From NCBI RefSeq assembly GCF_033097365.1, contig NZ_AP028461.1, positions 5,022,001 to 5,086,000 on the forward strand: DNA of 64,000 bases, read 5' to 3'. Position numbers and translations under genes: made by a program. Under the pieces are notes generated by a model that ran no database searches, had not been told where the DNA came from, and saw only the letters and a program-made list of their open reading frames with translations. Shown here piece after piece: positions 41,573-49,804 of this stretch (its first letter is position 1; every line of letters starts with the position of its first letter). The DNA is from Actinoplanes sichuanensis. GTDB taxonomy: Bacteria > Actinomycetota > Actinomycetes > Mycobacteriales > Micromonosporaceae.

Positions 41573-42370
41573 TCAGGCGAACGCCGCGACGTTGCGGGCG
41601 GCCCACGCCGCGAAGCTGTGCGGCGCCCGCCCGAGCAGCTGCTCGACGGCCGGGCCGGCCTGCTGCTCGGCGGGTTTCGGGGTGCCCAGGATGTCGAGCG
41701 TGCTCGCCACCACCGGCGCGGGCATGAACTCCCGCATCCGCGCCGCGGCCTCCTCCCGGCTCTGCTCGACGAACCGCACCGGCTCCCCCAGCGCCGCGGC
41801 GATCGCCGCGACCTGCTGACGCGGGGTGATCGGGGCCGGGCCGGTCAGCACATACGCCCGACCCGTGTGACCGTCCCCGCGCAACGTCACGGCGGCGACC
41901 TCGGCGATGTCCAGTGGGTCGATGGTCGGCAGGGCGACGTCGCCGAACGGAGCGGCGACCTCCCGCCGGGTACGCACCGACTCGGCCCACGCGAACGTGT
42001 TGGAGTGGAAGCCACCCGGCCGCAGCAGCGTCCAGTTCAGGTCCGAGCCGGTCAGCGGGTCCTCCAGCGTCGACGGGTGACTTCCGGTCGCCACGCCCTG
42101 GGAGGACAGCATCACCACCCGGCGGACCCCGGCCGCCCGTACCACGTCGAGGACCTTCCCGACGTCGCCGCCTGCGGCGATGAAGTCGCCGGAGGTGAGC
42201 AGAAACAGCGCGTCCGCGCCGTCCAGCACAGGGGCCAGAGTCTCCGGCTCGGTCAGGTCGACGCGGGGCACGCTCCGGCGCGACACCGCGGTCACCTTCT
42301 CCCCCGCTTCGATCAAAGCCTCCACCAGAGGCCGTCCGACATTGCCCGTAGCACCCGTCACCACCATCAT
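41573..42370 (-). CDS. NmrA/SDR-type NAD(P)H-binding protein
   Basis: 265 residues beginning MMVVTGATGNVGRPLVEAL. The Rossmann motif GATGNVG is followed by DLTEPETLAPVLDGAD and VVMLSSQGVATG, typical of NmrA-like and NAD(P)H-binding SDR proteins; the Tyr-x-x-x-Lys of classic dehydrogenases is absent. It probably acts as a redox sensor or quinone reductase. It is divergent from an HxlR regulator with a palindrome in the 57 bp gap, which presumably controls it. An in-frame TTG at 42382 is an alternative start. Confidence 0.8.
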   Translation of the reverse strand: MMVVTGATGNVGRPLVEALIEAGEKVTAVSRRSVPRVDLTEPETLAPVLDGADALFLLTSGDFIAAGGDVGKVLDVVRAAGVRRVVMLSSQGVATGSHPSTLEDPLTGSDLNWTLLRPGGFHSNTFAWAESVRTRREVAAPFGDVALPTIDPLDIAEVAAVTLRGDGHTGRAYVLTGPAPITPRQQVAAIAAALGEPVRFVEQSREEAAARMREFMPAPVVASTLDILGTPKPAEQQAGPAVEQLLGRAPHSFAAWAARNVAAFA

Positions 42371-42397
42371 TTCGCCAGCCAACCAGCGCGGTGCTAT

Positions 42398-42407
42398 TAG
42401 GTACCTA
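42398..42407. promoter_or_regulatory. Palindromic operator, HxlR type
   Basis: TAGGTACCTA is a perfect 10 bp palindrome in the gap between the NmrA-like gene and the HxlR gene. Its position fits a redox-sensing HxlR repressor acting on both genes. Confidence 0.55.
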
Positions 42408-42427
42408 GAGGAAAGTAAGGGGAGGGA

Positions 42428-42811
42428 ATGGAAATCGTGACCGACACCACGCCGCCGGAGCAGGCATGCCCGATCGCCCCGGTGATCGACATCGTCTTCA
42501 GCCGCTGGACGACGCCGATCCTCTGGGCGCTGAACGAGTACGGCCGGCAGCGGTTCGTCGAACTGGAGCGGCGGATCACCACCATCTCCCCCAAGGTGCT
42601 CACGCAGCGGCTGCGGCAGCTCGAACGCGACGGGCTCGTCGTCCGCACCTATCACGCCGAGGTTCCGCCCCGGGCGGAGTACGAGATCAGCGAGCTCGGC
42701 CGCAGTCTGGCCCCGCTGTTCGCGTCGGTCGCCGGCTGGTCGGCCAACCTGGCGAAGGTCGAGCAGGCCCGGCACGTCTACGACGCCCGGTCGAAACGGG
42801 GCAGTCGGTAA
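42428..42811 (+). CDS. HxlR-family redox regulator
   Basis: 127 residues. The winged HTH of the HxlR type is PIAPVIDIVFSRWTTPILWALN followed by RFVELERRITTISPKVLTQRLRQLERDGLV. A Cys directly before the HTH (EQACPIAP) matches the reactive Cys used by oxidant- or electrophile-sensing members such as YodB and QorR. GGGAGG precedes the ATG. It probably represses the divergent reductase gene until oxidised. Confidence 0.9.
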   Translation: MEIVTDTTPPEQACPIAPVIDIVFSRWTTPILWALNEYGRQRFVELERRITTISPKVLTQRLRQLERDGLVVRTYHAEVPPRAEYEISELGRSLAPLFASVAGWSANLAKVEQARHVYDARSKRGSR

Positions 42812-42838
42812 CCGGTCCGGTGTGGAATCATCCGATAC

Positions 42839-43624
42839 GTGCTCACCCGTCGTAGTGTCCTGACCGCGGTCGGCGTCGCCGCGATCCCGACGGTCGTCGC
42901 CGTCGGCGCCCGTCCCGCCCACGCCGCCGACTTCTACCCGTCGAACACGGCGCTCTACGCCGACCCCGAGCTCACCGAAGGCGTCCACTACTCCCGGCGC
43001 TTCCGGCGGCACGCGGCGCTCGACGACACCGAGGCGCCCGGCGCCGGCTACCCGGACACCGTGGTCGTCGCACTGCACGGCGGCGGCATCGAGGTCGGCA
43101 CGTCCGAGCTGTGTCTGGCCGTCGCCGGGTACCACCCGGCCGGCGGCGCCACCGGCGGGCCGGTCTACGACTACTGGATGTTCGAGGGCCTGCTCTCGAC
43201 CGGCAACGGCAAGCTGCACGTCACCTCCTCACACTGCGACGATCCGGCCGCGCTGGCGACGGTCGCGGGCAGCCGCCGGGCGGTGTCGCTGCACGGGTGC
43301 AGGCCGGAGGAGGCGGGGCTGCCCGCCGACACCGCCGCCGTCCTGGTCGGCGGACGCGACACCACCCTCAAGACCGCGCTCCTGCAGGCCTACTCGGCCG
43401 CCGGTGTCCAGGCGATCGACGCGGTCTCGGTTCCGGACCTCAACGGTGACGACCCGGCCAACATCGTCAACCGCACGCTGACCGGTGCCGGCGCCCAGCT
43501 GGAGATGACCACCCCGTTGCGCACGCAGATGTTCGGCGTCAACACCCGCGCCGGCCGTAAGAGCTCGACGCTGCCGGCCTTCTGGACGTTCGTCGACGCG
43601 ACCCGGCAGGCCCTCACCGCCTGA
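42839..43624 (+). CDS. Tat-exported poly-gamma-glutamate hydrolase-like protein
   Basis: 261 residues from a GTG at 42839. The N-terminus is a twin-arginine signal (MLTRRSVLTAVGVAAIPTVV). The mature domain matches the phage-type gamma-PGA hydrolase fold: VVVALHGGGIEVGTSELC near residue 80 (His, Glu zinc ligands), VTSSHCDDPAAL near 135 and VSLHGCRPEEAG near 155. It would be a zinc amidase acting on polyglutamate or related amides outside the cell. The gene starts 27 bp after the HxlR gene and may be co-transcribed. Confidence 0.8.
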   Translation: MLTRRSVLTAVGVAAIPTVVAVGARPAHAADFYPSNTALYADPELTEGVHYSRRFRRHAALDDTEAPGAGYPDTVVVALHGGGIEVGTSELCLAVAGYHPAGGATGGPVYDYWMFEGLLSTGNGKLHVTSSHCDDPAALATVAGSRRAVSLHGCRPEEAGLPADTAAVLVGGRDTTLKTALLQAYSAAGVQAIDAVSVPDLNGDDPANIVNRTLTGAGAQLEMTTPLRTQMFGVNTRAGRKSSTLPAFWTFVDATRQALTA

Positions 43625-43653
43625 CCCTTGCCGGGGGTTGCCACCATCGAGCC

Positions 43654-44217
43654 GTGTCGTTCCTTGATCGGGTCATCCCGTACCTCTGGATCGCCGTGGC
43701 CGTCGTCACCATCCCGGTGATCGCCGAGGTGGTCGGCGTCGTGCAGCAGATCCCGGTCCAGCGGGGCATCGACGCGCATCCCGTACGCCTCGACGGCACC
43801 TTCGTCGAGCTGCAAAAACGAGGCAAGACCCAGGACGACAAACACATCATTTCGTACGCCTACCACGATCGTGGCTACCGGACGGCCCTGCGCGGGCTCC
43901 CCGGGAATCCGGACGTCGGCACGAAGGTCTGCATCGAGATCGACGGGACCCGGCCGGAGAACATCCGTCCCTGTGACACCCTGGGTGGTCTCGGCGACAG
44001 CCTGACCGGCCTGGCGTGGGGCGGCGGTGTCATCGCTGTCGCGCTGCTGATCCTGTGGTCGCGCAACGACTTCGCGTTCGGCTTCGACTGGCGGGGCGAG
44101 TCCCGGCGCCCGGAGCGTCCGCACCCGTCCAGCCTGCGCCGCAAGCCGACCCGCCGGGACCGGAGGCGGGCCCGCAAAGCCGAGCGAGAGGCCGCGGACG
44201 AGTTGTTCCGCTGGTGA
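43654..44217 (+). CDS. Two-helix membrane protein, DUF3592-like
   Basis: 187 residues from a GTG at 43654. A first membrane helix (YLWIAVAVVTIPVIAEVVGV) and a second (LAWGGGVIAVALLILWS) enclose a small extracytoplasmic beta domain (VRLDGTFVELQKRGKTQDDKHIISYAYHDRGYRTAL). This pattern resembles DUF3592 proteins. The C-terminus is a strongly basic tail (RRKPTRRDRRRARKAERE). No function is established. Confidence 0.65.
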   Translation: MSFLDRVIPYLWIAVAVVTIPVIAEVVGVVQQIPVQRGIDAHPVRLDGTFVELQKRGKTQDDKHIISYAYHDRGYRTALRGLPGNPDVGTKVCIEIDGTRPENIRPCDTLGGLGDSLTGLAWGGGVIAVALLILWSRNDFAFGFDWRGESRRPERPHPSSLRRKPTRRDRRRARKAEREAADELFRW

Positions 44218-44290
44218 TCACCCGCATTGGTATCGTTCTATTAGTCTGATCGTTGCCGGGCGTTGCGGGACGGCCGCGATATTCGCAGCC

Positions 44291-46102
44291 ATGGACAGAC
44301 GAAACCTCATCCGTGCCGCTGTGGCCGCACCCGCGGCGGGACTGACCGTGCCCCTGGTCACCGCCACCGGGGCCGAGGCCACCGCCCGGGGCGCCGACAG
44401 CGAGAGTCCCCGGTTCGCGATCGCGGTGCTACCCGACACCCAGTACCTGTTCGACGCGGACAGCGCCGACCCGGAGCCGCTGCGGGCGACGTTCCGCTAC
44501 CTGTTGCAGCAGCGTGCGGACACGAACATCGTGTTCATGACGCATCTCGGCGACATCACCGAACACGGCACCGCGCAGGAGCTGTCGCTGGCCGGGACGA
44601 CGTTCCGGGCGATCGACGGCCGGGTGCCCTACAGCGTGCTGGCCGGCAACCACGACATCCCCGGCGGCACCGACCAGCGCGGGCGTACGCCGTACCTCGA
44701 TGAATTCGGTCCTGATCGGTTTTCTCGCATGCCGACGTTCGTCGAGGCGACCGCGGACGGATACAACAGTGCCCACCTGCTGCGGGCCGCCGGCCGGCAG
44801 TGGCTGATCCTGGCCCTGGACTGGCGCATCTCGGACGCCGGGCTGGCCTGGGCGCAGCAGGTCATCGACCGGCACCCGCAGGTTCCGGTCATCGTCACCA
44901 CCCACGACCTGGCCTACGCCGACGACGCCGGTCAGGCATATCTGTCCAGCCACGGCACCCGGCTGTGGGACCGGCTGATCAACGACAACGACCAGATCTT
45001 CCTCACCCTGAACGGGCACTACTGGCCGCCCGGGCGGGCCACCCTGCGTAACCGGGCCGGGCATGACGTGCAGGTGCACATCGCCAACTACCAGGACCGT
45101 TACTACGGCGGCGCCGGGATGATCCGGCTGTACCACTTCGACCTCGCCCGCAACGTGATCGACGTGGAGACCTTCGCGCCCTGGTTCCTGGCCCGAGACC
45201 CGGATAGGCGCAGCGTGCTGGAGGCCGAGACGATCGAGCTGACCGGGGACGTCGACAGGTTCAGTGTGGACATCGACTTCGAGGCCCGGTTCGCCGGTTT
45301 CGCGCCGCCGGTGCGGCCCGCGCCCCGACCCGCGGCCCAGGTCGTCGACCGGCACACCACCGCCTACTGGCGGTTCGACGCGGTCGGGCAGGTGGTCACC
45401 GACTGCTCGGTCGTGCGGGATCTGACCGGTCACGGCAACGACCTGACCGTACGGCGGTTGGCCGGCGGCACCGCCGACACGCTGAGACCGTCCGCCGAGC
45501 ATCACGTGGGCGCACCGGCGCACGCCAGCCTGTACTTCGACGGCGGCAGGAGCCCGGACCGCGGCGCGATTCTGCAGACCGGTCCGAACGCGGCGATCAA
45601 CAGCGACAAGTTCCTCGGCGGCTACACCATCGAGACGTTCCTCAAGCTGCCCGAGCCGTTCGTCGGTGACCACGCGTGGATGGGCATCCTGAGCTGGGAG
45701 GGCCGCAGCGGCGACGCGGGCAAGCAGAGCGGGTACTCGCCGCTGGAACCGACGTGCAGTCTCAACCTGAGTCCGGAACGGTTCCTGCAGTACGTCGTGT
45801 ACAGCGAGATCGGCGACATCAACCCGACGTCGTGGAGTCACACCCTCCCGATCGGCCGCTGGATGCACGTGGCGATCGTCAACGACGGACGCCGTTCGGT
45901 CGTCTGGGTGGACGGCTCCCGGATCGCCCGCAATCCGGCCCGCGAGGCCCGGGGCATCGCCACTCTCGGTCGCCCGTTCACCATCGGGGCGACCTCCTGG
46001 GACCTGAAGTACGGCCAGGGTTTCTACGGTTGGATCGGCGACACCCGGATCACCTCACGCGCCCTCGACCCCACCCGGTTCCTCCCGGCCGGTCATTTCT
46101 GA
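44291..46102 (+). CDS. Tat-exported metallophosphoesterase with LamG domain
   Basis: 603 residues. The signal MDRRNLIRAAVAAPAAGL has twin arginines. The calcineurin-like phosphoesterase motifs are complete: LPDTQYL, THLGDITEHG, AGNHDIPGG, TTHDLAY and NGHYWPPG. They bind a two-metal site and cleave phosphate esters or diesters. The C-terminal region (about 370 to 600) is a concanavalin-like LamG domain (TAYWRFDAVGQVVTD, GGYTIETFLKLPEPF, HVAIVNDGRRSVVWVDGS). The protein probably acts outside the cell on phosphate-bearing polymers. It overlaps the converging phosphotransferase gene by 10 bp. Confidence 0.9.
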   Translation: MDRRNLIRAAVAAPAAGLTVPLVTATGAEATARGADSESPRFAIAVLPDTQYLFDADSADPEPLRATFRYLLQQRADTNIVFMTHLGDITEHGTAQELSLAGTTFRAIDGRVPYSVLAGNHDIPGGTDQRGRTPYLDEFGPDRFSRMPTFVEATADGYNSAHLLRAAGRQWLILALDWRISDAGLAWAQQVIDRHPQVPVIVTTHDLAYADDAGQAYLSSHGTRLWDRLINDNDQIFLTLNGHYWPPGRATLRNRAGHDVQVHIANYQDRYYGGAGMIRLYHFDLARNVIDVETFAPWFLARDPDRRSVLEAETIELTGDVDRFSVDIDFEARFAGFAPPVRPAPRPAAQVVDRHTTAYWRFDAVGQVVTDCSVVRDLTGHGNDLTVRRLAGGTADTLRPSAEHHVGAPAHASLYFDGGRSPDRGAILQTGPNAAINSDKFLGGYTIETFLKLPEPFVGDHAWMGILSWEGRSGDAGKQSGYSPLEPTCSLNLSPERFLQYVVYSEIGDINPTSWSHTLPIGRWMHVAIVNDGRRSVVWVDGSRIARNPAREARGIATLGRPFTIGATSWDLKYGQGFYGWIGDTRITSRALDPTRFLPAGHF

Positions 46103-46926
46103 TCCGGAGCCGCTCGGATCCGGCCGAGCCACTCGGCGGCGAGGCGGCGGCCGTCCGGGAGCCGATCGTCGCGGTCCCAGCGCCAGGCGGTGATCATCGC
46201 CAGCGTGAGGAGCCGACAGTCGCGCAGCAGGTCGTGATCGACGCCCGGATAGTGGTCGCCGACCTCGTCGGGCGCGTGTGCGAGATCGAACTCGACCGGG
46301 CCCCGGCAGCACGTCTCCAGGTCGATGAAGAGGGGACCATCGGTGGTCTGGAGCACGTTGCCGGGGTGGGGTTCGCCGTGCAGGACCTGCTCGGGGCGGC
46401 CGCGCTCGGTGACTCTCCGACGCAGCTCGCGCAGCGTGACATCGAGGAGGTCGCGGTCATCGTCGGGGAGGTCGGGTGAGCGCTCGCGGTCCGCCACGAG
46501 ACGTTGCGCCTGCTCGACCCGGTCGGTGAAGTGGGGCGTACTCACTTCGAGACCGCGCATCCCGGCATGCAGCCGGTGGAGCGCCCCCGCGTAGTCGACC
46601 GGTGTGATCTCCCCGGTCAGCGGCTCGTGGTAGGTCCACAGTGTGACCGCATGCCCGTCCCGCTCGTGGACGATCGGCGGCACGCGCGGATCGGGAGCCG
46701 CCACCGGACTCCCCTCGGCGGTCAGACGTCGCGCGACCTCGACCTCGAAACGGGACGACTCCGGTGCCTGCGACACCCGGGCGAGCACATCACCCGGCAG
46801 CAGCCGCATCGTGATCCGGTTCGACTCCTGCAGGACGGTCGCCTTCTCGGCGGCCAGCCCGACTTCCGAGGCGACCGAGATGGCGGCGGCCACAGCACTG
46901 TCCGCAGTCAGCCGGTCGACACGCAT
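46093..46926 (-). CDS. APH-family phosphotransferase
   Basis: 277 residues of the aminoglycoside phosphotransferase fold. The Brenner motif is VLHGEPHPGNVLQ near residue 185 with Glu in place of the usual Asp, and the metal-binding motif is LFIDLETCCRGPVEFDLAH. The Glu variant is common in actinobacterial members of the family. The substrate could be a sugar, choline-like compound or antibiotic; it cannot be inferred. It begins at the first ATG. Confidence 0.8.
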   Translation of the reverse strand: MRVDRLTADSAVAAAISVASEVGLAAEKATVLQESNRITMRLLPGDVLARVSQAPESSRFEVEVARRLTAEGSPVAAPDPRVPPIVHERDGHAVTLWTYHEPLTGEITPVDYAGALHRLHAGMRGLEVSTPHFTDRVEQAQRLVADRERSPDLPDDDRDLLDVTLRELRRRVTERGRPEQVLHGEPHPGNVLQTTDGPLFIDLETCCRGPVEFDLAHAPDEVGDHYPGVDHDLLRDCRLLTLAMITAWRWDRDDRLPDGRRLAAEWLGRIRAAPDQK

Positions 46927-46993
46927 GCGCCGATCCCAGAGTTCCTATGGACGTCGGCGGCCGCGTCGTTCGTCTGGAGCGTGAGCATGCCGA

Positions 46994-48250
46994 TCATGAC
47001 CCCGTGCCCCGCTCGTGGCGGGTGGTCGGCAGGGTCGCGGTCAGTTCCCAGCCTCCGCCGGGGCGCGGGCCGGCGGTCAGGCGGCCACCCAGCGCGGTGA
47101 CCCGCTCGTCGAGGCCGGTCAGGCCGAAACCGGTGCCGCGTGCGACGTCCGGTGGCGCCGGAGTGGTGCCGTTGTCGCGGACGAGGACCGTCAGCCGCCG
47201 CTTGGCGTAGCGCAGCTCGACGGTGACCTCGCTGGCGTCGGCGCCGTGCCGACGCACGTTGGTCAGGGCCTCCTGCACCACCCGGAACGCGGCGACCTGG
47301 ACCTCATGCGGCAGATCTTCCGGCATGTCGGGGTACGGCAGAAGCGTCACCACCGGACCGGCCCGGCTGAAACCGTCGACGAGACCGGGCAGCGACGCCA
47401 GGTCACCGGCCGTCCGGTTACCGTCCGCCGTGGTGCCCGGCTCGGTACGGAGGACGTCGACCGTACGCCGCATGGATTCGAGCGTCTCCCCCGCGGCCCG
47501 TTCGATGCCGGCCAGGATCGGACCGAGGCGCTCCGGATGCAGGGTGAGCACCGCCTGCCCCATCTGTGCCTGGACCAGGATGCCGGTCACGTGATGGGCC
47601 ACGAAGTCGTGCAGGTCGGCGGCCATCGCCAGCCGCTCGGCGCGACGGGCGTCGACGAGGGCGACACGCCGGCGCCGGTACCGCTCGTCCACCGTGCGCA
47701 GATAGCCGCCCAGCCCGGAGAAGACCGCCGCCAGCAGCGCCAGCACCGCGGCCACACCGAACTGATCGTCGAAGACTCCCGGATCCGCCGCACGCTCCCG
47801 CAACGGCAGCGCCACGACGGCGAGCGCCACCAGGGCCGCGATCGGCGCCAGCCGCGCCGGATGGGCTCTCCGGATGGTGATCAGCAGCAGACACAGCAGC
47901 GATAGCGCCTCGCCCGGACCGCCGAGCTGCGGCCCGCCGGACAGATGGTTACCGACGGTGAACGCCAGCGAGGCGGCCGCCGGAACCGCGGCCCGCAGCT
48001 CCGGAGTCAACCAGGACGGTCGCCGCGACACCGGCCAGATCACCGCCGCGACACTCGGGACGAGGATCACCAGCGGCCAGAACGTGCCGTCCGCCGCGGT
48101 GTTCCACACAGCCGTGTCGATGACCGCGAGGATGCACAGGACCACGGTGCCGACGATGCGCGCGACACGCCAGAACCCGTTACGGGGCGGCGTCGGATCA
48201 TCCGCACCGTCTGCCACGTCGCCGATGTTACGCTGCCGGACCACGGTCAC
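46994..48250 (-). CDS. Membrane sensor histidine kinase, divergent from its regulator
   Basis: 418 residues from a GTG at 48250. Five or six membrane helices occupy residues 28 to 185 (IVGTVVLCILAVIDTAVW, FWPLVILVPSVAAVIW, LALVALAVVALPL, AAVLALLAAVFSGLGGYL). The HisKA_3 His is in MAADLHDFVAHHVTGILVQAQ near residue 215, and the ATP domain has VQEALTNVRRHG and GTGFGLTGLDERVTALGG. The partner regulator starts only 15 bp away on the other strand, an unusual divergent layout. Confidence 0.9.
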   Translation of the reverse strand: MTVVRQRNIGDVADGADDPTPPRNGFWRVARIVGTVVLCILAVIDTAVWNTAADGTFWPLVILVPSVAAVIWPVSRRPSWLTPELRAAVPAAASLAFTVGNHLSGGPQLGGPGEALSLLCLLLITIRRAHPARLAPIAALVALAVVALPLRERAADPGVFDDQFGVAAVLALLAAVFSGLGGYLRTVDERYRRRRVALVDARRAERLAMAADLHDFVAHHVTGILVQAQMGQAVLTLHPERLGPILAGIERAAGETLESMRRTVDVLRTEPGTTADGNRTAGDLASLPGLVDGFSRAGPVVTLLPYPDMPEDLPHEVQVAAFRVVQEALTNVRRHGADASEVTVELRYAKRRLTVLVRDNGTTPAPPDVARGTGFGLTGLDERVTALGGRLTAGPRPGGGWELTATLPTTRHERGTGS

Positions 48251-48265
48251 GGTCGGAGTCGTTCA

Positions 48266-48934
48266 GTGAGCATCACGGTCATGGTCGTCGACGACCAGGC
48301 GATGGTTCGCGAAGGGGTGGCCGTACTCCTCGGGCTGCAACCCGACATCGTCGTGGTGGCCGACGTCGCCGACGGGCAGCAGGCGATCACCGCCGCCCGC
48401 GAGCACGATCCGGACGTCATCCTGATGGACATCCGCCTGCCGGGGATCGACGGGCTGGAGGCGACCCGCCGGATCCTCGAGGTGCCGCCGGGCCGGCACC
48501 GGCCGCGCGTGATCATGCTGACCACCTTCGAACTCGACGAGTACATCTTCGCGGCGTTACGGGCCGGGGCCAGCGGATTCCTACTCAAGGGCGCCTCGGC
48601 GGCCGATCTGGCGCAGGCGGTCCGGGTGGTCGCGGCGGGCGAGAGCCTGCTTTCGCCGTCCGTCACCCGCCGTCTCATCGAGGAGTTCTCGGCACGTCCG
48701 GCACCACGCACCTCCAGCGGTACGGCGGTGGCCGCCCTCACCGCACGCGAGACCGAGGTCCTGACCCTGATCGCCGGTGGTCTGTCCAACGCCGAGATCG
48801 CGTCGCACCTGGTGGTCGCCGAGGAGACGGTGAAGACCCACGTCGGCCGGATCTTCACCAAACTCGGGCTGCGGGACCGCGCCCAGGCCGTCATCGCCGC
48901 GTATGAGGCCGGTCTCGTCGTCCCGCGCTCCTGA
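48266..48934 (+). CDS. NarL/LuxR-type response regulator
   Basis: 222 residues from a GTG at 48266 (MSITVMVVDDQAMVREG). The receiver has DPDVILMDIRLPGIDG as acceptor, LTTFELDEY and GFLLKGAS. The LuxR-type HTH is LTARETEVLTLIAGGLSNAEI and AEETVKTHVGRIFTKLGL. It is the likely partner of the divergent kinase, whose start is 15 bp away, so the promoters of both must lie in each other's coding sequence. Confidence 0.9.
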   Translation: MSITVMVVDDQAMVREGVAVLLGLQPDIVVVADVADGQQAITAAREHDPDVILMDIRLPGIDGLEATRRILEVPPGRHRPRVIMLTTFELDEYIFAALRAGASGFLLKGASAADLAQAVRVVAAGESLLSPSVTRRLIEEFSARPAPRTSSGTAVAALTARETEVLTLIAGGLSNAEIASHLVVAEETVKTHVGRIFTKLGLRDRAQAVIAAYEAGLVVPRS

Positions 48935-48979
48935 GCCTTCACGGGCTCGCCTCGCTCGCGGTAGCACCGGCGGACCGGA

Positions 48980-48997
48980 GTAGCTCCGTGGAGCTAC
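48980..48997 (+). terminator. Hairpin, possible terminator
   Basis: GTAGCTCC-GT-GGAGCTAC is a perfect 8 bp hairpin 45 bases after the regulator stop. Outer arms (CCGGA and TCCGG) may extend it. It may end the regulator transcript or be an operator for the next gene. Confidence 0.4.
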
Positions 48998-49078
48998 GGC
49001 CGATCCGGCTCTCCGGGGCGACGACCGCGCCCCCTCCCGACGGCGAAACTCTCCGGACCGACAACCGGAGGAGCCACG

Positions 49079-49801
49079 ATGGCCGACGTCCACCCCGTAC
49101 TGTCCCCGTTCGCGCTGGCCGACGCGGCGGATCTGTACCGCGCCTACGCCGCCGATCTGGCCGCCGCGCGGGCCGCGCAGCGAGCCCTGCTGGCGCCGGG
49201 CGGTCCGCGGCTGCACCCGAAACTCGACGACATCGAGGCCGAGCTGACCTACCTGCTGGTCCGCCACCACCGGCCGCGCCTGGTCGCCGAGATCGGCACC
49301 TTCCACGGCTGGTCGACCACCTGGCTGCTGCGGGCGCTGCGCGACAACGGCGAGGGCGAACTCCGCTCGTACGACATCGTCGATCATGCCCGGCGATCGG
49401 TGCCGGCCGAACTGGCCGACGGCCGTTGGACGTTCCACCACGGAGACGTACGCCAAGCGGGCCTCACTCCGGGGCTGATCGACTATCTGTTCATCGACGC
49501 CGCGCACACCGCGCCGTTCGCCCGCTGGTACACCACCGGGCTGCTGCCGCAGTTGCGTCCCGGAGTGCCGGTCAGCGTGCACGACGTCTATCACCGGCGG
49601 CGGGCCGGCCGGTTCAGCGAGGGCCGGGTCGTGCTGGACTGGCTGGCCACCCGCGGGCTCGGCCATTTCACGGCGTCGCGGGCCGCCGCCCCGGCCGAGC
49701 ACGCCGCGTTGCTCGCCGTCCGGCGGGAACTCGGTCTGGCCGAGCCGGTGCACCGCGGCGACCACAACCCGATGATCTTCTTCCGGCTCGGCGGGGCCTG
49801 A
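49079..49801 (+). CDS. Class I SAM-dependent methyltransferase
   Basis: 240 residues with GGAGGAG before the ATG. The SAM motif is VAEIGTFHGWSTTWLLRAL near residue 70, followed by SYDIVDHARRS and IDYLFIDAAHTAPFARW, which matches the Methyltransf_24 group (cephalosporin hydroxylase- and macrocin-like methyltransferases). The active-site region is SVHDVYHRRRAG. The substrate is unknown, perhaps a saccharide or small molecule. It is followed three bases later by the membrane hydrolase gene, so they form an operon. Confidence 0.85.
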   Translation: MADVHPVLSPFALADAADLYRAYAADLAAARAAQRALLAPGGPRLHPKLDDIEAELTYLLVRHHRPRLVAEIGTFHGWSTTWLLRALRDNGEGELRSYDIVDHARRSVPAELADGRWTFHHGDVRQAGLTPGLIDYLFIDAAHTAPFARWYTTGLLPQLRPGVPVSVHDVYHRRRAGRFSEGRVVLDWLATRGLGHFTASRAAAPAEHAALLAVRRELGLAEPVHRGDHNPMIFFRLGGA

Positions 49802-49804
49802 CCG

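Noticed and set aside
41573..43219. 548-codon frame extending the NmrA-like gene upstream
   Set aside because: The extension crosses the divergent promoter and antisense to HxlR and gamma-PGA hydrolase genes; the ATG at 42370 starts a complete Rossmann motif.
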